A stretch of DNA of 64,000 nucleotides from Pseudomonadota bacterium. GTDB lineage: Bacteria > Pseudomonadota > Gammaproteobacteria > Steroidobacterales > Steroidobacteraceae. The stretch lies in NCBI GenBank assembly GCA_026398735.1, contig JAPLSH010000019.1, forward strand, positions 25,304 to 89,303, read 5' to 3'. A model generated the notes under the pieces. That model made no database searches, was not told where the DNA came from, and saw only the letters and a list, made by a program, of their open reading frames with translations. This document shows positions 31,595 to 44,068 of the stretch, one piece after another. The translations under genes and the position numbers were made by a program. Positions within the stretch are counted from its first letter, which is position 1; each line of letters begins with the position of its first letter.

Positions 31595-32814
31595 GCCGGT
31601 GCCTGCAGATTCATGACTCGCCGCACCTCATCCATCGTTTGGGCAGCCGCTTCGCGGGCCCGCACTGCACCCTCGCGCAGCACTTCGGTAACCAGACCCG
31701 CATCCTGCTGAAACGGTTTGGCGCGCGCCTGCATGCCTTCAGCTTCAGCAACAACGCGATCGATCAGTGGCTGTTTGCACTCCAGACAGCCGATGCCAGC
31801 GGACCGGCAACCCTGCTGTACCCAATCGCGAGTGGCTTGATCCGAGTACACACCATGCAAGTCATAGACAGGACATTTGGCCGGATCGCCTGCATCGGTG
31901 CGGCGCTGACGCGCCGGATCGGTCTGCATGGTGCGCAGCTTCTTAGCAACCGAATCGGGGGCTTCGCGCAAACCAATGGTGTTGCCATAGGACTTGGACA
32001 TCTTGCGACCATCCAGACCAGGCACCTTAGGCGTAGGGGTCAGCAACACCTGCGGTTCAGGCAGAATGCTCGCGCACAAGCCATCGAGGTAACCCAACAG
32101 CACACGCCGCTCGGCATCGCCCAGCGTAGCCTGCTGCAACACCGCACGCGCCTGCTCGCCGGCCTGGCTGTCGCCCTCCTGCTGCCAACGCTTGCGCGCC
32201 TTGGCATACACGCCAGCATCAGAGCCTAGTAACCGTACTGCCACCTCTGCGCGCTTGGCAAAGTCAGGCGAACTGCCGAACAGGTGATTAAATCGACGCG
32301 CGATCTCACGAGTAATCTCAACGTGCGCCACCTGATCTTCACCGACAGGCACATAGTCCGGTCGGTACAGCAGGATATCGGCGCTTTGCAGCAGCGGATA
32401 ACCCAAGAAGCCATAGGTAGCCAAGTCGCGCTCTTTAAGCTGCGCCTGCTGATCTTTATAGGTGGGCACACGTTCCAACCAACCCAGCGGCGTGATCATC
32501 GACAGCAACAGATGCAACTCGGCGTGCTCGGGCACCTGAGACTGCACGAACACTGTCGACACCGCAGGATCGATCCCCGCAGCCAACCAATCGATCACCA
32601 TCTCGCGGATGTGTGTTTGCAGCTGCGAGGTGTCCTCATAGCCAGTAGTCAATGCATGCCAATCGGCTATGAAGAAGAACGCGTCATGGCTTTGCTGCAG
32701 CGCGACCCAGTTGCGCAGGGCACCGTGATAGTTGCCCAAGTGCAGTTGGCCGGTGGGCCGCATGCCGGACAGAACTCGCCGGCGCTGAGGGGTGGAATTC
32801 ATGGTGGGCGGCAT
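31591..32814 (-). CDS. trpS: tryptophanyl-tRNA synthetase
   Basis: GMRPTGQLHLGNYHGAL; GRKMSKSYGN. Confidence 0.96.
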   Translation of the reverse strand: MPPTMNSTPQRRRVLSGMRPTGQLHLGNYHGALRNWVALQQSHDAFFFIADWHALTTGYEDTSQLQTHIREMVIDWLAAGIDPAVSTVFVQSQVPEHAELHLLLSMITPLGWLERVPTYKDQQAQLKERDLATYGFLGYPLLQSADILLYRPDYVPVGEDQVAHVEITREIARRFNHLFGSSPDFAKRAEVAVRLLGSDAGVYAKARKRWQQEGDSQAGEQARAVLQQATLGDAERRVLLGYLDGLCASILPEPQVLLTPTPKVPGLDGRKMSKSYGNTIGLREAPDSVAKKLRTMQTDPARQRRTDAGDPAKCPVYDLHGVYSDQATRDWVQQGCRSAGIGCLECKQPLIDRVVAEAEGMQARAKPFQQDAGLVTEVLREGAVRAREAAAQTMDEVRRVMNLQAPA

Positions 32815-32822
32815 TATACGGG

Positions 32823-33476
32823 TCAGATGAAGGGCGCGAGGTCGCCGCGTCCCTCACGCACCACCACCGGCGGTGAAACACTAAGATCCACAACGGTAGT
32901 AGGTTGGATGCCACAGCTGCCGGCATCCAGCACCACGTCCAGCCGCCGGTCTAACCGCTCGCGAATCTCGGCGCCATCGTTGAGTGGCAAGTCGTCACCG
33001 GGCATCTGCAGCGTGGAGCTCATCAGCGGCTCGCCCAATTCCTGCAGCAGCAGGCGCGGCACGGGATGATCGGGCACGCGGATACCGATGGTGCGGCGCT
33101 TGGGGTGCTGCAGCATGCGCGGGGTTTCGCGCGTGGCTTCAAGCAAAAAGGTATAGGGGCCGGGTGTGCAGGCCTTGAGGAGGCGAAACTGCCAGGTGTC
33201 GACCCGTGCATACCGGGCAATCTCGCTCAGATCCCGACAGACCAACGTGAAGTGGTGGTTTTTGTCGGCCTGGCGGATGGTCCTCACCCGTTCCAAGGCC
33301 TCTTTGTCGCCCACCCGGCAGCCCAGCGCATAACAGGAGTCGGTCGGATAGGCGATCACGCCACCGTTGCGCACGCTATCCACTGCCAGTCGCACCAGCC
33401 GCGCCTGCGGGTTATCGGGGTGGATGTCGAGGTACTGAGTCACCGCGCTATGATACGCGACCGCCACGGCGCCCAC
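32823..33476 (-). CDS. YciO/YrdC/Sua5-family protein
   Basis: GGVIAYPTDSCYALGC; ADKNHHFTLVCRDL. Confidence 0.9.
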   Translation of the reverse strand: MGAVAVAYHSAVTQYLDIHPDNPQARLVRLAVDSVRNGGVIAYPTDSCYALGCRVGDKEALERVRTIRQADKNHHFTLVCRDLSEIARYARVDTWQFRLLKACTPGPYTFLLEATRETPRMLQHPKRRTIGIRVPDHPVPRLLLQELGEPLMSSTLQMPGDDLPLNDGAEIRERLDRRLDVVLDAGSCGIQPTTVVDLSVSPPVVVREGRGDLAPFI

Positions 33477-33487
33477 GGCACCTCACC

Positions 33488-34051
33488 ATGACTGCGTTGC
33501 TCGAACTTGTGCCGCTGCTGATCAGCATCGGCGCCTATTTTTACCAAGGCCGCGATATCTACGTCGCCACCGCCACCTTGATGGTCAGCATGACGTTGAT
33601 GCTGCCCGTGATCTGGGTGGCCGGGCGTAGCCTGCCCAAGATGTACCTGCTCAGCACGGTGCTGGTGCTGGTCTTCGGCACGGCCACACTGGTGCTGCAC
33701 GACCCGCTCTTCATCAAATGGAAACCGACCCTGTTTCTGTGGATGGTAGGCATCGCCTTTCTGATCAGCGGCTTCGTCGGCCAGCAGCCGCTGGCCCAGC
33801 GACTCATGCAACCTGCCCTGCCCGACTTGCAGCTGCCGCGCGCAGCCTGGCTGCGCGTCAATCACCTGTGGGTGGTGTTCTATGCGGTCTGCGGACTTGC
33901 CAACATCATTGCTGCGCTGCGGCTGCCAGAGGCACTGTGGTTCTCCTGGCATGGGTTGGCCTTGGGCCTGGCCAGTATGCTGTTTATTCTGGCTCAGGCT
34001 TACTGGCTAGGCAGGCGAGCTGGGCCACCCGCTGCGGCCAACGACCCATGA
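33488..34051 (+). CDS. yciB: inner-membrane septation protein YciB/IspZ
   Basis: LLELVPLLISIGAYFYQGRDIYVATATLMV; IKWKPTLFLWMVG. Confidence 0.92.
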   Translation: MTALLELVPLLISIGAYFYQGRDIYVATATLMVSMTLMLPVIWVAGRSLPKMYLLSTVLVLVFGTATLVLHDPLFIKWKPTLFLWMVGIAFLISGFVGQQPLAQRLMQPALPDLQLPRAAWLRVNHLWVVFYAVCGLANIIAALRLPEALWFSWHGLALGLASMLFILAQAYWLGRRAGPPAAANDP

Positions 34052-34323
34052 CCACCACTTCGGTCATAGAGCAGTTGCGAGGCCGACTGCAGCAGGCCCT
34101 GCAACCTACAGAGCTGATCATCGACGACGAAAGTGCAGCGCATCTGGGGCATGCCGGCGCCCGCGAAGGTGGGCACTATGCCGTGCGAGTGGTGTCAGAT
34201 CACTTTGCCGGACTGGCGCCACTAGCACGTCATCGCTTGGTCTATTCGGCTGCCGGCGACCTGCTGCACAATGGCATTCACGCGCTGCGCATAGACGCCG
34301 TAGTACCCATTAAATCACCTTAA
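34048..34323 (+). CDS. BolA-family protein
   Basis: LIIDDESAAHLGHAGAREGGHYAVRVVSDHFAGLAPLARHRLVY; ATGA overlap with yciB; embedded in the longer ORF 33718..34323. Confidence 0.93.
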   Translation: MTTTSVIEQLRGRLQQALQPTELIIDDESAAHLGHAGAREGGHYAVRVVSDHFAGLAPLARHRLVYSAAGDLLHNGIHALRIDAVVPIKSP

Positions 34324-34340
34324 TAAGTACCCATAAAGTC

Positions 34341-35159
34341 ATGAAAATAAAGATTTTAATTTCCGCACTAGTGCTCGCAGCGACCGTTAGCGCCTGCTCC
34401 AAGCAAGGCGCTGATAAGGCTGCAGATACCAGCGCCGAGCCGGTTGCCGTGGTCAATGGCAAGTCGATCACCCGCAATACCTTCGAGTACTACGTAAAGG
34501 GCGTCACCGGCAAACCCATTGCCGAGGCCACTGCCGAACAGCAGCAGCAACTGCTCGACACCTTGGTGCGCGGCATGCTGGTCGCGGACAAGGCCGAAAA
34601 AGACGGTCTGAACAAAGCCGGCGAAACGCAGGCCATGCTCGACCTGACCCGCCTCAATGTCCTGCAGCAGGCGGCCTCACAAGCCTTCCTTAAAGACCGC
34701 AAGACCACCGACGAAGAACTGCGGGCCGAATACGACTCGCAGCTGGCCAATGTGCCCAAGAGTGAATACCACGCGCGTCACATCCTGGTCGCCACTGAAG
34801 AGCGCGCCAAGAAACTGATCAGCGACCTGGAAAAAGGCGCTCGGTTTGAAGAGCTGGCCAAGAAAGAGTCCATGGATCCGTCTAAGACCAACGGCGGCGA
34901 TCTGGGCTGGTTCACGCCCGACCGCATGGTGCCGGCGTTTTCAGCAGCCGTAGAGGGCTTGACCAAAGGCACCTACACCAAGGCACCGGTTCAGACTCAA
35001 TACGGCTGGCACATCATTCGTCTGGATGAAACCCGCGCCGTTGCCGCACCGCCCTTCGACAGCGTCAAAGACCGCTTGGTACAAATTGTCGAGGCCAAGA
35101 AGTTCAAGGCCTACGCCGATGACTTGGTGAAGGGCGCCAAGGTAGAGAAGAAACTCTGA
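34341..35159 (+). CDS. parvulin-type peptidyl-prolyl isomerase, lipoprotein
   Basis: Lipobox LAATVSACSKQG; ARHILVATEERAKKL...NGGDLGWFTPDRMVPAF. Confidence 0.93.
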   Translation: MKIKILISALVLAATVSACSKQGADKAADTSAEPVAVVNGKSITRNTFEYYVKGVTGKPIAEATAEQQQQLLDTLVRGMLVADKAEKDGLNKAGETQAMLDLTRLNVLQQAASQAFLKDRKTTDEELRAEYDSQLANVPKSEYHARHILVATEERAKKLISDLEKGARFEELAKKESMDPSKTNGGDLGWFTPDRMVPAFSAAVEGLTKGTYTKAPVQTQYGWHIIRLDETRAVAAPPFDSVKDRLVQIVEAKKFKAYADDLVKGAKVEKKL

Positions 35160-35171
35160 TTGATTGCTCGT

Positions 35172-35209
35172 CCCAACCCGATGTAGGAAACCCCTTACAT
35201 CAGGTTGGG
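35172..35209. terminator. strong hairpin after ppiC-type gene
   Basis: CCCAACCcGATGTA...TACATCaGGTTGGG, AAAC loop region; no T-tract on + strand. Confidence 0.6.
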
Positions 35210-35289
35210 ATGATGTCTGATTAAGACAGGGCCTGACTGTCTTCACACTGCGTCGCTAGCCCAGCACCTCTGGGGCAACGGGACGCAGC

Positions 35290-35526
35290 ATGAACGACGG
35301 CGGAGATTCAGGCCAAGCAAAGCATGCTCTGGCACCCCTCGATGTGACCTCGGGCCAACTGCCCATACAGGTCGGGCAAACGCTCGCCGAAGCGCGCCGC
35401 ATCCTGATCATGGCCACGCTCAAGTCCTGCGGCAATCACAAGACTCGTGCTGCAGCCATGCTCGGCATCAGCCTCAAGACCCTCTACAACCACCTCAATA
35501 GCTACCACAACACGCCCGGTAGCTGA
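35290..35526 (+). CDS. small Fis-type helix-turn-helix protein
   Basis: C-terminal HTH NHKTRAAAMLGISLKTLYNHLNSY. Confidence 0.8.
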   Translation: MNDGGDSGQAKHALAPLDVTSGQLPIQVGQTLAEARRILIMATLKSCGNHKTRAAAMLGISLKTLYNHLNSYHNTPGS

Positions 35527-38314
<2,788 letters not shown>

Positions 38315-38318
<4 letters not shown>

Positions 38319-41300
38319 GCCGCCACCACCGTCTGCGCGGCCAGCCGCGCAGCCTCGTCCACGTCAACGGTGACCACTCGTGAAACACCCGGCTCTGTCA
38401 TGGTGATACCCAGCAGCTGAGACCCCAATTCCATGGTGGTCTTGTTGTGCGTGATAAAGATGAACTGCACGCGTTCAGACATCTCGCGAACGATGTCGCA
38501 GAAGCGATCGACGTTGCCTTCATCCAGCGGTGCGTCCACCTCGTCAAGCAGACAAAACGGCGCAGGATTGAGATCGAAGATAGAGAACACCAGAGCCACA
38601 GCGGTCAGCGCCTTCTCACCACCCGAGAGCTGAGAAATGCTGCTGATACGTTTGCCGGGCGGGCGGGCCATTACCGCCACGCCAGCTGTCAGCACATCGT
38701 CGCCGACCATTTCCAAATGCGCCTGTCCACCACCGAACAAACGCGGGAACTTCTCTTTGAGTCCGGTATTGATACGGTTGAAGGTGTCCTCAAAACGGGT
38801 GCGCGTTTCCTTGTCGATTCGACGCATGGCCGCCTCGAGCGTGTCGAGCGCGTCGGTGAGATCTTTGAACTGCGCATCCAGGTAAGTCTTGCGCTCGGTC
38901 TGCTCACGCAGCTCATCGATGGCCGCCAGATTGACTTGACCCAGGCGCTGCAGGTCAGCCACCACAGCCGTAATGCGATCCTCCCAATGCAAGACATCAG
39001 CCGCTTGCGGCAGTGCTTGCATGACCTCTTCGAGATCAAAGCGCAGTGCAGCAAATTGCTCCGCCAGTGACTCGCGCCGCAGGCGCGACTCTTGCGCTAT
39101 CAAACGAGCCCCTTCCAAGGCAGTCCGCGCGGCTTGCACACGCTGCTCGGACGACTGTCTCGTGTCATCGAGCTGGCGCAACTGGTACTCGGCCGCATCG
39201 AGCGTTGCACGCACCGCGGCCAACTCAGTCTCCACTTCAAGACGCCGCGCCAACACCTGATCAAGATGCTGCTGCAAGGTCTCGATGCCTGGCTCGGCTT
39301 CCTGCAGCTCCTGCTCCAATTGGGCAAGTCGCTGCGCCACTTGATCGCGCTGTTCCTGCATGCGCTGCAAGGCCTGACCCATCGACACTTCGGTCGAGCG
39401 ACGCCCTTCGAGCTGAATAAGCACTTCACGTGCACGGCCTTGGGCAAGCTGCGCCCGGCTGCGCGCATCGGTTGCAGACTGGCGACGCTCATCGCGCTCG
39501 GACTCCAGCTCGCGACGCTGCACATCCAGCGTTTCCAGCTCATTGGCAGCCACATCAAACGCAGCCCTGGCGCGCGCCAAGGCTTGTGTCGCCTTGTCCT
39601 GCTCGCCAGCGATTTCAGCGGTCTCGGCGGTGATCTTCTGCCGGCGCAGCATCGATTGCTGGCTGCGGGCACGGGCAGCTTCCAGCACGCCACGCGCATC
39701 TGATTGGGCACGATGTGCCTGCTGAATCTGTACCTGTAAGGCATCGCGGTCGCGTTCCAGCTGCAACGACTGCTGCCGCAACTGTGTGCGCTCTGCATCC
39801 TGCGCAACCACTGCCGCTTCATGATCGCTCAAACTCTGGCGCAGAGTTTTGAGGCGCTGCTCGCGCTCGATCACACCGGTGTGCACATCGGCGCCGCGTA
39901 CTGCACGCAGCCAATTACGCCCAACCCACTCGCCCTCACGAGTGACGAAAGACTCGCCCTCAGCCAAGCTGGCACGCCTTGCCAGCGCATCGGCCAACGA
40001 TTCGGCCACCCGGATACCCTGCAATCGCGACAAGATGGCGGACGGACCACGCAAGCGCGCGGCCAGCCACTGCGGGTCGGCGGCGCTTTCGCCCAAGCCA
40101 CCCTCAACGAGCATGACGTGGCCTTTTTCAAGACGCGATAGCGTTGCCGCAGCGCTGTCTAAGCCTTCGACGCAAACGGCCTCCAGGTAATCACCCAGCA
40201 CAGCCTCTACGCCACGCTCCCAGCCATCGCTCACACTAAGCTGCTCAGCAACACGCGGCCGCTTACCCAGACCCGAAGCATCCAGCCACCGCCCGGACTC
40301 GCGATCCCGCTCGCCAAGCGCAACGCGCTGCAGCGCATCCAACGACATCATCGCGGCGCGTGATTTGTCGCGCTCAACGCGCACCTGCTCCAAACGCTGA
40401 TCAGCCTGATGCTGACGCTCGCGCAAGGCCTGCAGTTCTGCCAATTTGGCGCGCAAGCCGCCAGCGAGTTCATCGTTGGCTTGGCGCGCACCAGCCTCAC
40501 GCTCTTCCAATGCAGCAAGTCCTGCTGTGACGTCAGCCGCCAGCAATTGCTCATGCTCTACGGCCAGACGATCCGCCTGAGTTCCAAGGCGACGCAACTG
40601 TTCCTCGAACTGTTCGATGCGCGCACGCTCAACCTGGTGCGTCTGGCTGACGCGTCCCAGATCACGATTGAAATGTTCCCACTGCTGCTGCCACAACTGC
40701 AGTGCCTGATCGACTTCGGCAAGCTCTGCGGCCCGCGCCTGCTCCGCCTGCTGCGCTTGCTCTGCACCTGGTATCAACTGTGCGATCTGTTCTTGCAGCG
40801 CTGCGCGAGCCGATTCGTCACGACTGATCTGCGCAGCCAACTCATCACGCATTGCCGCAGAGCGCGCACCCTCTGCACGCCGGCGTTCACGCAGCTCGCG
40901 CGCATGCCCCAGCGACTGCTCGGTTCGCGATACATCGGTTCCGACCTCATAGGCCCGGCCCTGCACAGCCGCCACGCGCTCGCTCTCTGCCAACTGATAT
41001 TCGCGCTGCTTCTCGACTGAAGCCTCGGCACTGCGCTGACCCGCCAACGCTTGTTGCAAGGCCAGATCACAGTCACGCAACTGCCGCGCATTGATCGCCG
41101 CACCGCCATCGATGTCGCGGATACGCAGCGCAAGCAACTCAGCGCCCAAACGGCGCTCGTCGTTCTTCAGATCCTGGTACTTGCGCGCACTGACGGCCTG
41201 GCGCTGCAGATGGCGAATCTGCTTTTCGATCTCATCGCGCAGATCTTGCAAACGCTCGAGGTTTTCACGCGTGCCACTGACACGTGCCTCTGTCTCTTTG

Positions 41301-41830
41301 CGACGTTCTTTGTAACGCGAGATGCCAGCGGCCTCTTCGACGAACGAACGCATGTCCTCGCTGCGCGCCTCAATGACGCGGGAAATCATGCCCTGCTCGA
41401 TGATCGCGTAACTGCGAGCGCCCAGACCAGTGCCTAGAAACAGCGTCGTGATGTCTTTGCGCCGGCACCGTGAGCCATTGATGAAATAGGCTGATGTACC
41501 GTCGCGAGCCACTACGCGCTTGAGTGAAATCTCGTTGTAGCTGGCATAAGCGCCGGTGACTTTGCCATCGCTGTTATCAAACACCAGTTCGACAGACGCG
41601 GTGCCAACCGGCTTGCGACCATTGGAGCCATTGAAGATGACATCTGTCATCGATTCACCGCGCAACTGCCGTGCCGACAGTTCGCCCATAACCCAGCGCA
41701 CGGCATCGATGATGTTGGACTTGCCGCAACCGTTGGGCCCCACCACGCCGGTGAGGTTCGAGGGGAAATTAACGGTGGTCGGGTCCACAAAGGACTTGAA
41801 TCCGGCCAGCTTTACCTTGGTAAGACGCAT
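38315..41830 (-). CDS. smc: chromosome segregation protein SMC
   Basis: MRLTKVKLAGFKSFVDPTTVNFPSNLTGVVGPNGCGKSNIIDAVRW; C-terminal LSGGEKALTA; ATG at 41830. Confidence 0.97.
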
Positions 41831-41896
41831 CGTGTTTTGAAATCCGTTGACCAGTACGCGGCCGCCAGCCACTAGTGTAGATTACGGACCCACACC

Positions 41897-42286
41897 ATGA
41901 GCACGAAACCTTCTGTGGCGCTTGACGCCTTCCCCAACCCATCCCCGACCACCGACTTCACCATCCGCATGACCATGCCGGAGTTCACCTGCCTGTGCCC
42001 CAAGACGGGCCAGCCGGACTTCGCCACGCTCAAGCTGGAATATGTGCCAGATCGGATGTGTATCGAACTTAAGTCACTCAAGCTGTATCTGTGGTCATTT
42101 CGCGACCGCGGCTGCTTCCACGAAGCGGTTACTAACGTGATCATGGCCCACATGGTAGAGACGGTGGCCCCACGGTTTTTACGCCTCACAGCAGAGTTCT
42201 ATGTGCGCGGTGGCATCTACACCACTGTTGTGACACAGCACCACGCGCCAGGCTGGGTACCGCCAGCAACCGTCACCCTGCCCTGA
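41897..42286 (+). CDS. queF: NADPH-dependent 7-cyano-7-deazaguanine reductase
   Basis: [40 protein letters not shown]. Confidence 0.95.
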   Translation: MSTKPSVALDAFPNPSPTTDFTIRMTMPEFTCLCPKTGQPDFATLKLEYVPDRMCIELKSLKLYLWSFRDRGCFHEAVTNVIMAHMVETVAPRFLRLTAEFYVRGGIYTTVVTQHHAPGWVPPATVTLP

Positions 42287-42335
42287 CAGGTTCCATCGTC
42301 GCCGCAGCAGCGCTGTACAGCCCTGCCTGCGGCGG

Positions 42336-42341
42336 TATAAT
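42336..42341 (+). promoter_or_regulatory. candidate -10 TATAAT upstream of dksA
   Basis: Exact TATAAT within GGCGGTATAATCGGCCGCC, about 40 bp upstream of the likely start; weak -35. Confidence 0.4.
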
Positions 42342-42378
42342 CGGCCGCCCATTTTCAGGGGTGGTGTCTGAGGAGTGC

Positions 42379-43125
42379 ATGATGCCGGCCAAGAAACCAG
42401 CGCCCAGCAGTGGCAAGGCATCAAAGCCCGCAGCTAGCGCGGGCGTCACTAGCACGCCTGCCAAGGCCAAGCCTGCTGCAAAGCCGGTCGCCAAGCCCGC
42501 CGCCAAGCCCGCTGTCGCCGTAGCCGTCGCCAGCAAGGCAGCCAAGCGCCCATCCGACCCTGATACCGAGATCAAGCCAGCAGTGACCTCACAGCCCCCC
42601 AAGAAAACACGGCCGGTGCAAATGTCACCAGCCGATTCAGTCGTCGAACCGGCCTCCCCGGACGACAGCGATCCCAACGAACACGCCCTGCTCTCCGGCC
42701 CGCGCAACGTACAGCCGTACGTCGTAAAGCGTGGCGAGGAGTACATGAACAGGGAACAGCTGGATCACTTCCGGCAAATCCTTGGTGTCTGGAAACGCGA
42801 CTTGATGGTCGAAGTTGATCGCACCGTCTCGCACATGAAAGACGAAGCGGCCAACTTCCCAGATCCCAACGATCGCGCTACGCAGGAAGAAGAGTTCAGC
42901 CTCGAGCTACGTACTCGCGACCGTGAGCGCAAGCTCATCCGCAAAATCGAAGAAGCTCTCAAGCGCATCGAAGACGGCAGCTACGGCTACTGCCTCGAAA
43001 CTGGCGAGCAGATCGGCCTCAAGCGTCTGGAAGCTCGCCCGGTTGCCACCCTGTGCCTAGAAGCACAAGAGCGACGCGAGCGCCGTGAGAAGCAGTACGG
43101 CGACCGGGACGACCACTACCGCTGA
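42379..43125 (+). CDS. dksA: DksA/TraR-family RNA polymerase-binding protein with K/A/P-rich N-terminal extension
   Basis: REQLDHFRQILGVWKRDLMVEVDRTV...SYGYCLETGEQIGLKRLEARPVATLCLEAQERRERREKQY; start approximate (MMPAKKPAP). Confidence 0.93.
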   Translation: MMPAKKPAPSSGKASKPAASAGVTSTPAKAKPAAKPVAKPAAKPAVAVAVASKAAKRPSDPDTEIKPAVTSQPPKKTRPVQMSPADSVVEPASPDDSDPNEHALLSGPRNVQPYVVKRGEEYMNREQLDHFRQILGVWKRDLMVEVDRTVSHMKDEAANFPDPNDRATQEEEFSLELRTRDRERKLIRKIEEALKRIEDGSYGYCLETGEQIGLKRLEARPVATLCLEAQERRERREKQYGDRDDHYR

Positions 43126-44011
43126 GGCAGCGGCCGTCTATCGCGGCCGCTTTGCCCCCTCACCCTCCGGCCCCCTTCACATGGGGTCGCTGCTCACCGC
43201 ACTGGGCAGTTGGCTTGATGCGCGCAGCCGCCACGGTCGATGGCTGTTGCGCATCGAAGACCTCGATACACCACGTAGCCAACCTGGCATCGCCCAAGCG
43301 CTGCTGACCACGCTGGCGCGCTGTGGCCTCGAATCGGACGAGACAGTGCTGTGGCAATCCCAACGCCATGGCGCCTATGAGGGCGCTTTGCAGCAGTTGC
43401 AGCGTGCCGGTCTGCTCTACCCTTGCAGTTGTACGCGCCGCGATATCGCCCAAGGCGCCTATGACGGTCGCTGCCGCCAGGGTCCACAAGGACCAGGCCC
43501 TCACTCACTGCGCCTGCGCCTGCCTGACCGCGGTGGCTTTATCTTTGAAGATGCCCTGCAAGGTACACAGCGTGGCGACTGGGCCGCCTTGGGTGACCCG
43601 GTGCTGGTTCGGCGGGATGGGCTGTTTGCCTATCAGCTGGCTGTCGTGGTCGACGATGCATTTCAGCGCATCAGCGATGTCGTGCGCGGCGCAGATCTGC
43701 TATCAGCCACTGGGTGGCAACTGGCGTTAATCGACGCCCTGGGCCTGCCACAGCCCCGCTACGCCCATCTGCCTGTGCTGCTTGGCATGGATGGCCAAAA
43801 GCTCTCAAAGAGCCGTAGCGCAGCTGCACTCGACACGCTGGAGCCCGTGCCAGCGCTGTTGCAAGCCTTGCGGCTGTTGCAGCAACAGCCCCCGGCGCAA
43901 CTGGGCAACGCGAGCATCCAGCAAGTGCTGGAGTGGGCAATAGAGCAGTGGAATCCGTCGGCCCTATCAGGAATAGCCAACGTTAATGAACCGCCGACGC
44001 CGGCTGACTGA
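43085..44011 (+). CDS. gluQ: glutamyl-Q tRNA(Asp) synthetase; start uncertain
   Basis: YRGRFAPSPSGPLHMGSLLTALGSWLDA; KLSKS motif; lacks anticodon-binding domain. Confidence 0.93.
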   Translation: MRSSTATGTTTTAEAAAVYRGRFAPSPSGPLHMGSLLTALGSWLDARSRHGRWLLRIEDLDTPRSQPGIAQALLTTLARCGLESDETVLWQSQRHGAYEGALQQLQRAGLLYPCSCTRRDIAQGAYDGRCRQGPQGPGPHSLRLRLPDRGGFIFEDALQGTQRGDWAALGDPVLVRRDGLFAYQLAVVVDDAFQRISDVVRGADLLSATGWQLALIDALGLPQPRYAHLPVLLGMDGQKLSKSRSAAALDTLEPVPALLQALRLLQQQPPAQLGNASIQQVLEWAIEQWNPSALSGIANVNEPPTPAD

Positions 44012-44068
44012 CAGTCGGCGTCAGGGTAATGGCAGCGCAAGCCCTGACGGCTGCGCTGCCCACCGACT

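Noticed and set aside
33718-34323. 201-aa + ORF overlapping yciB
   Set aside because: Only its C-terminal 91 aa (from ATG 34048) is coding, as BolA; the upstream part is an out-of-frame shadow of yciB.
42430-42550. Repetitive AAGCCNGC tract
   Set aside because: Encodes the K/A/P-rich extension of DksA; not a separate repeat element.
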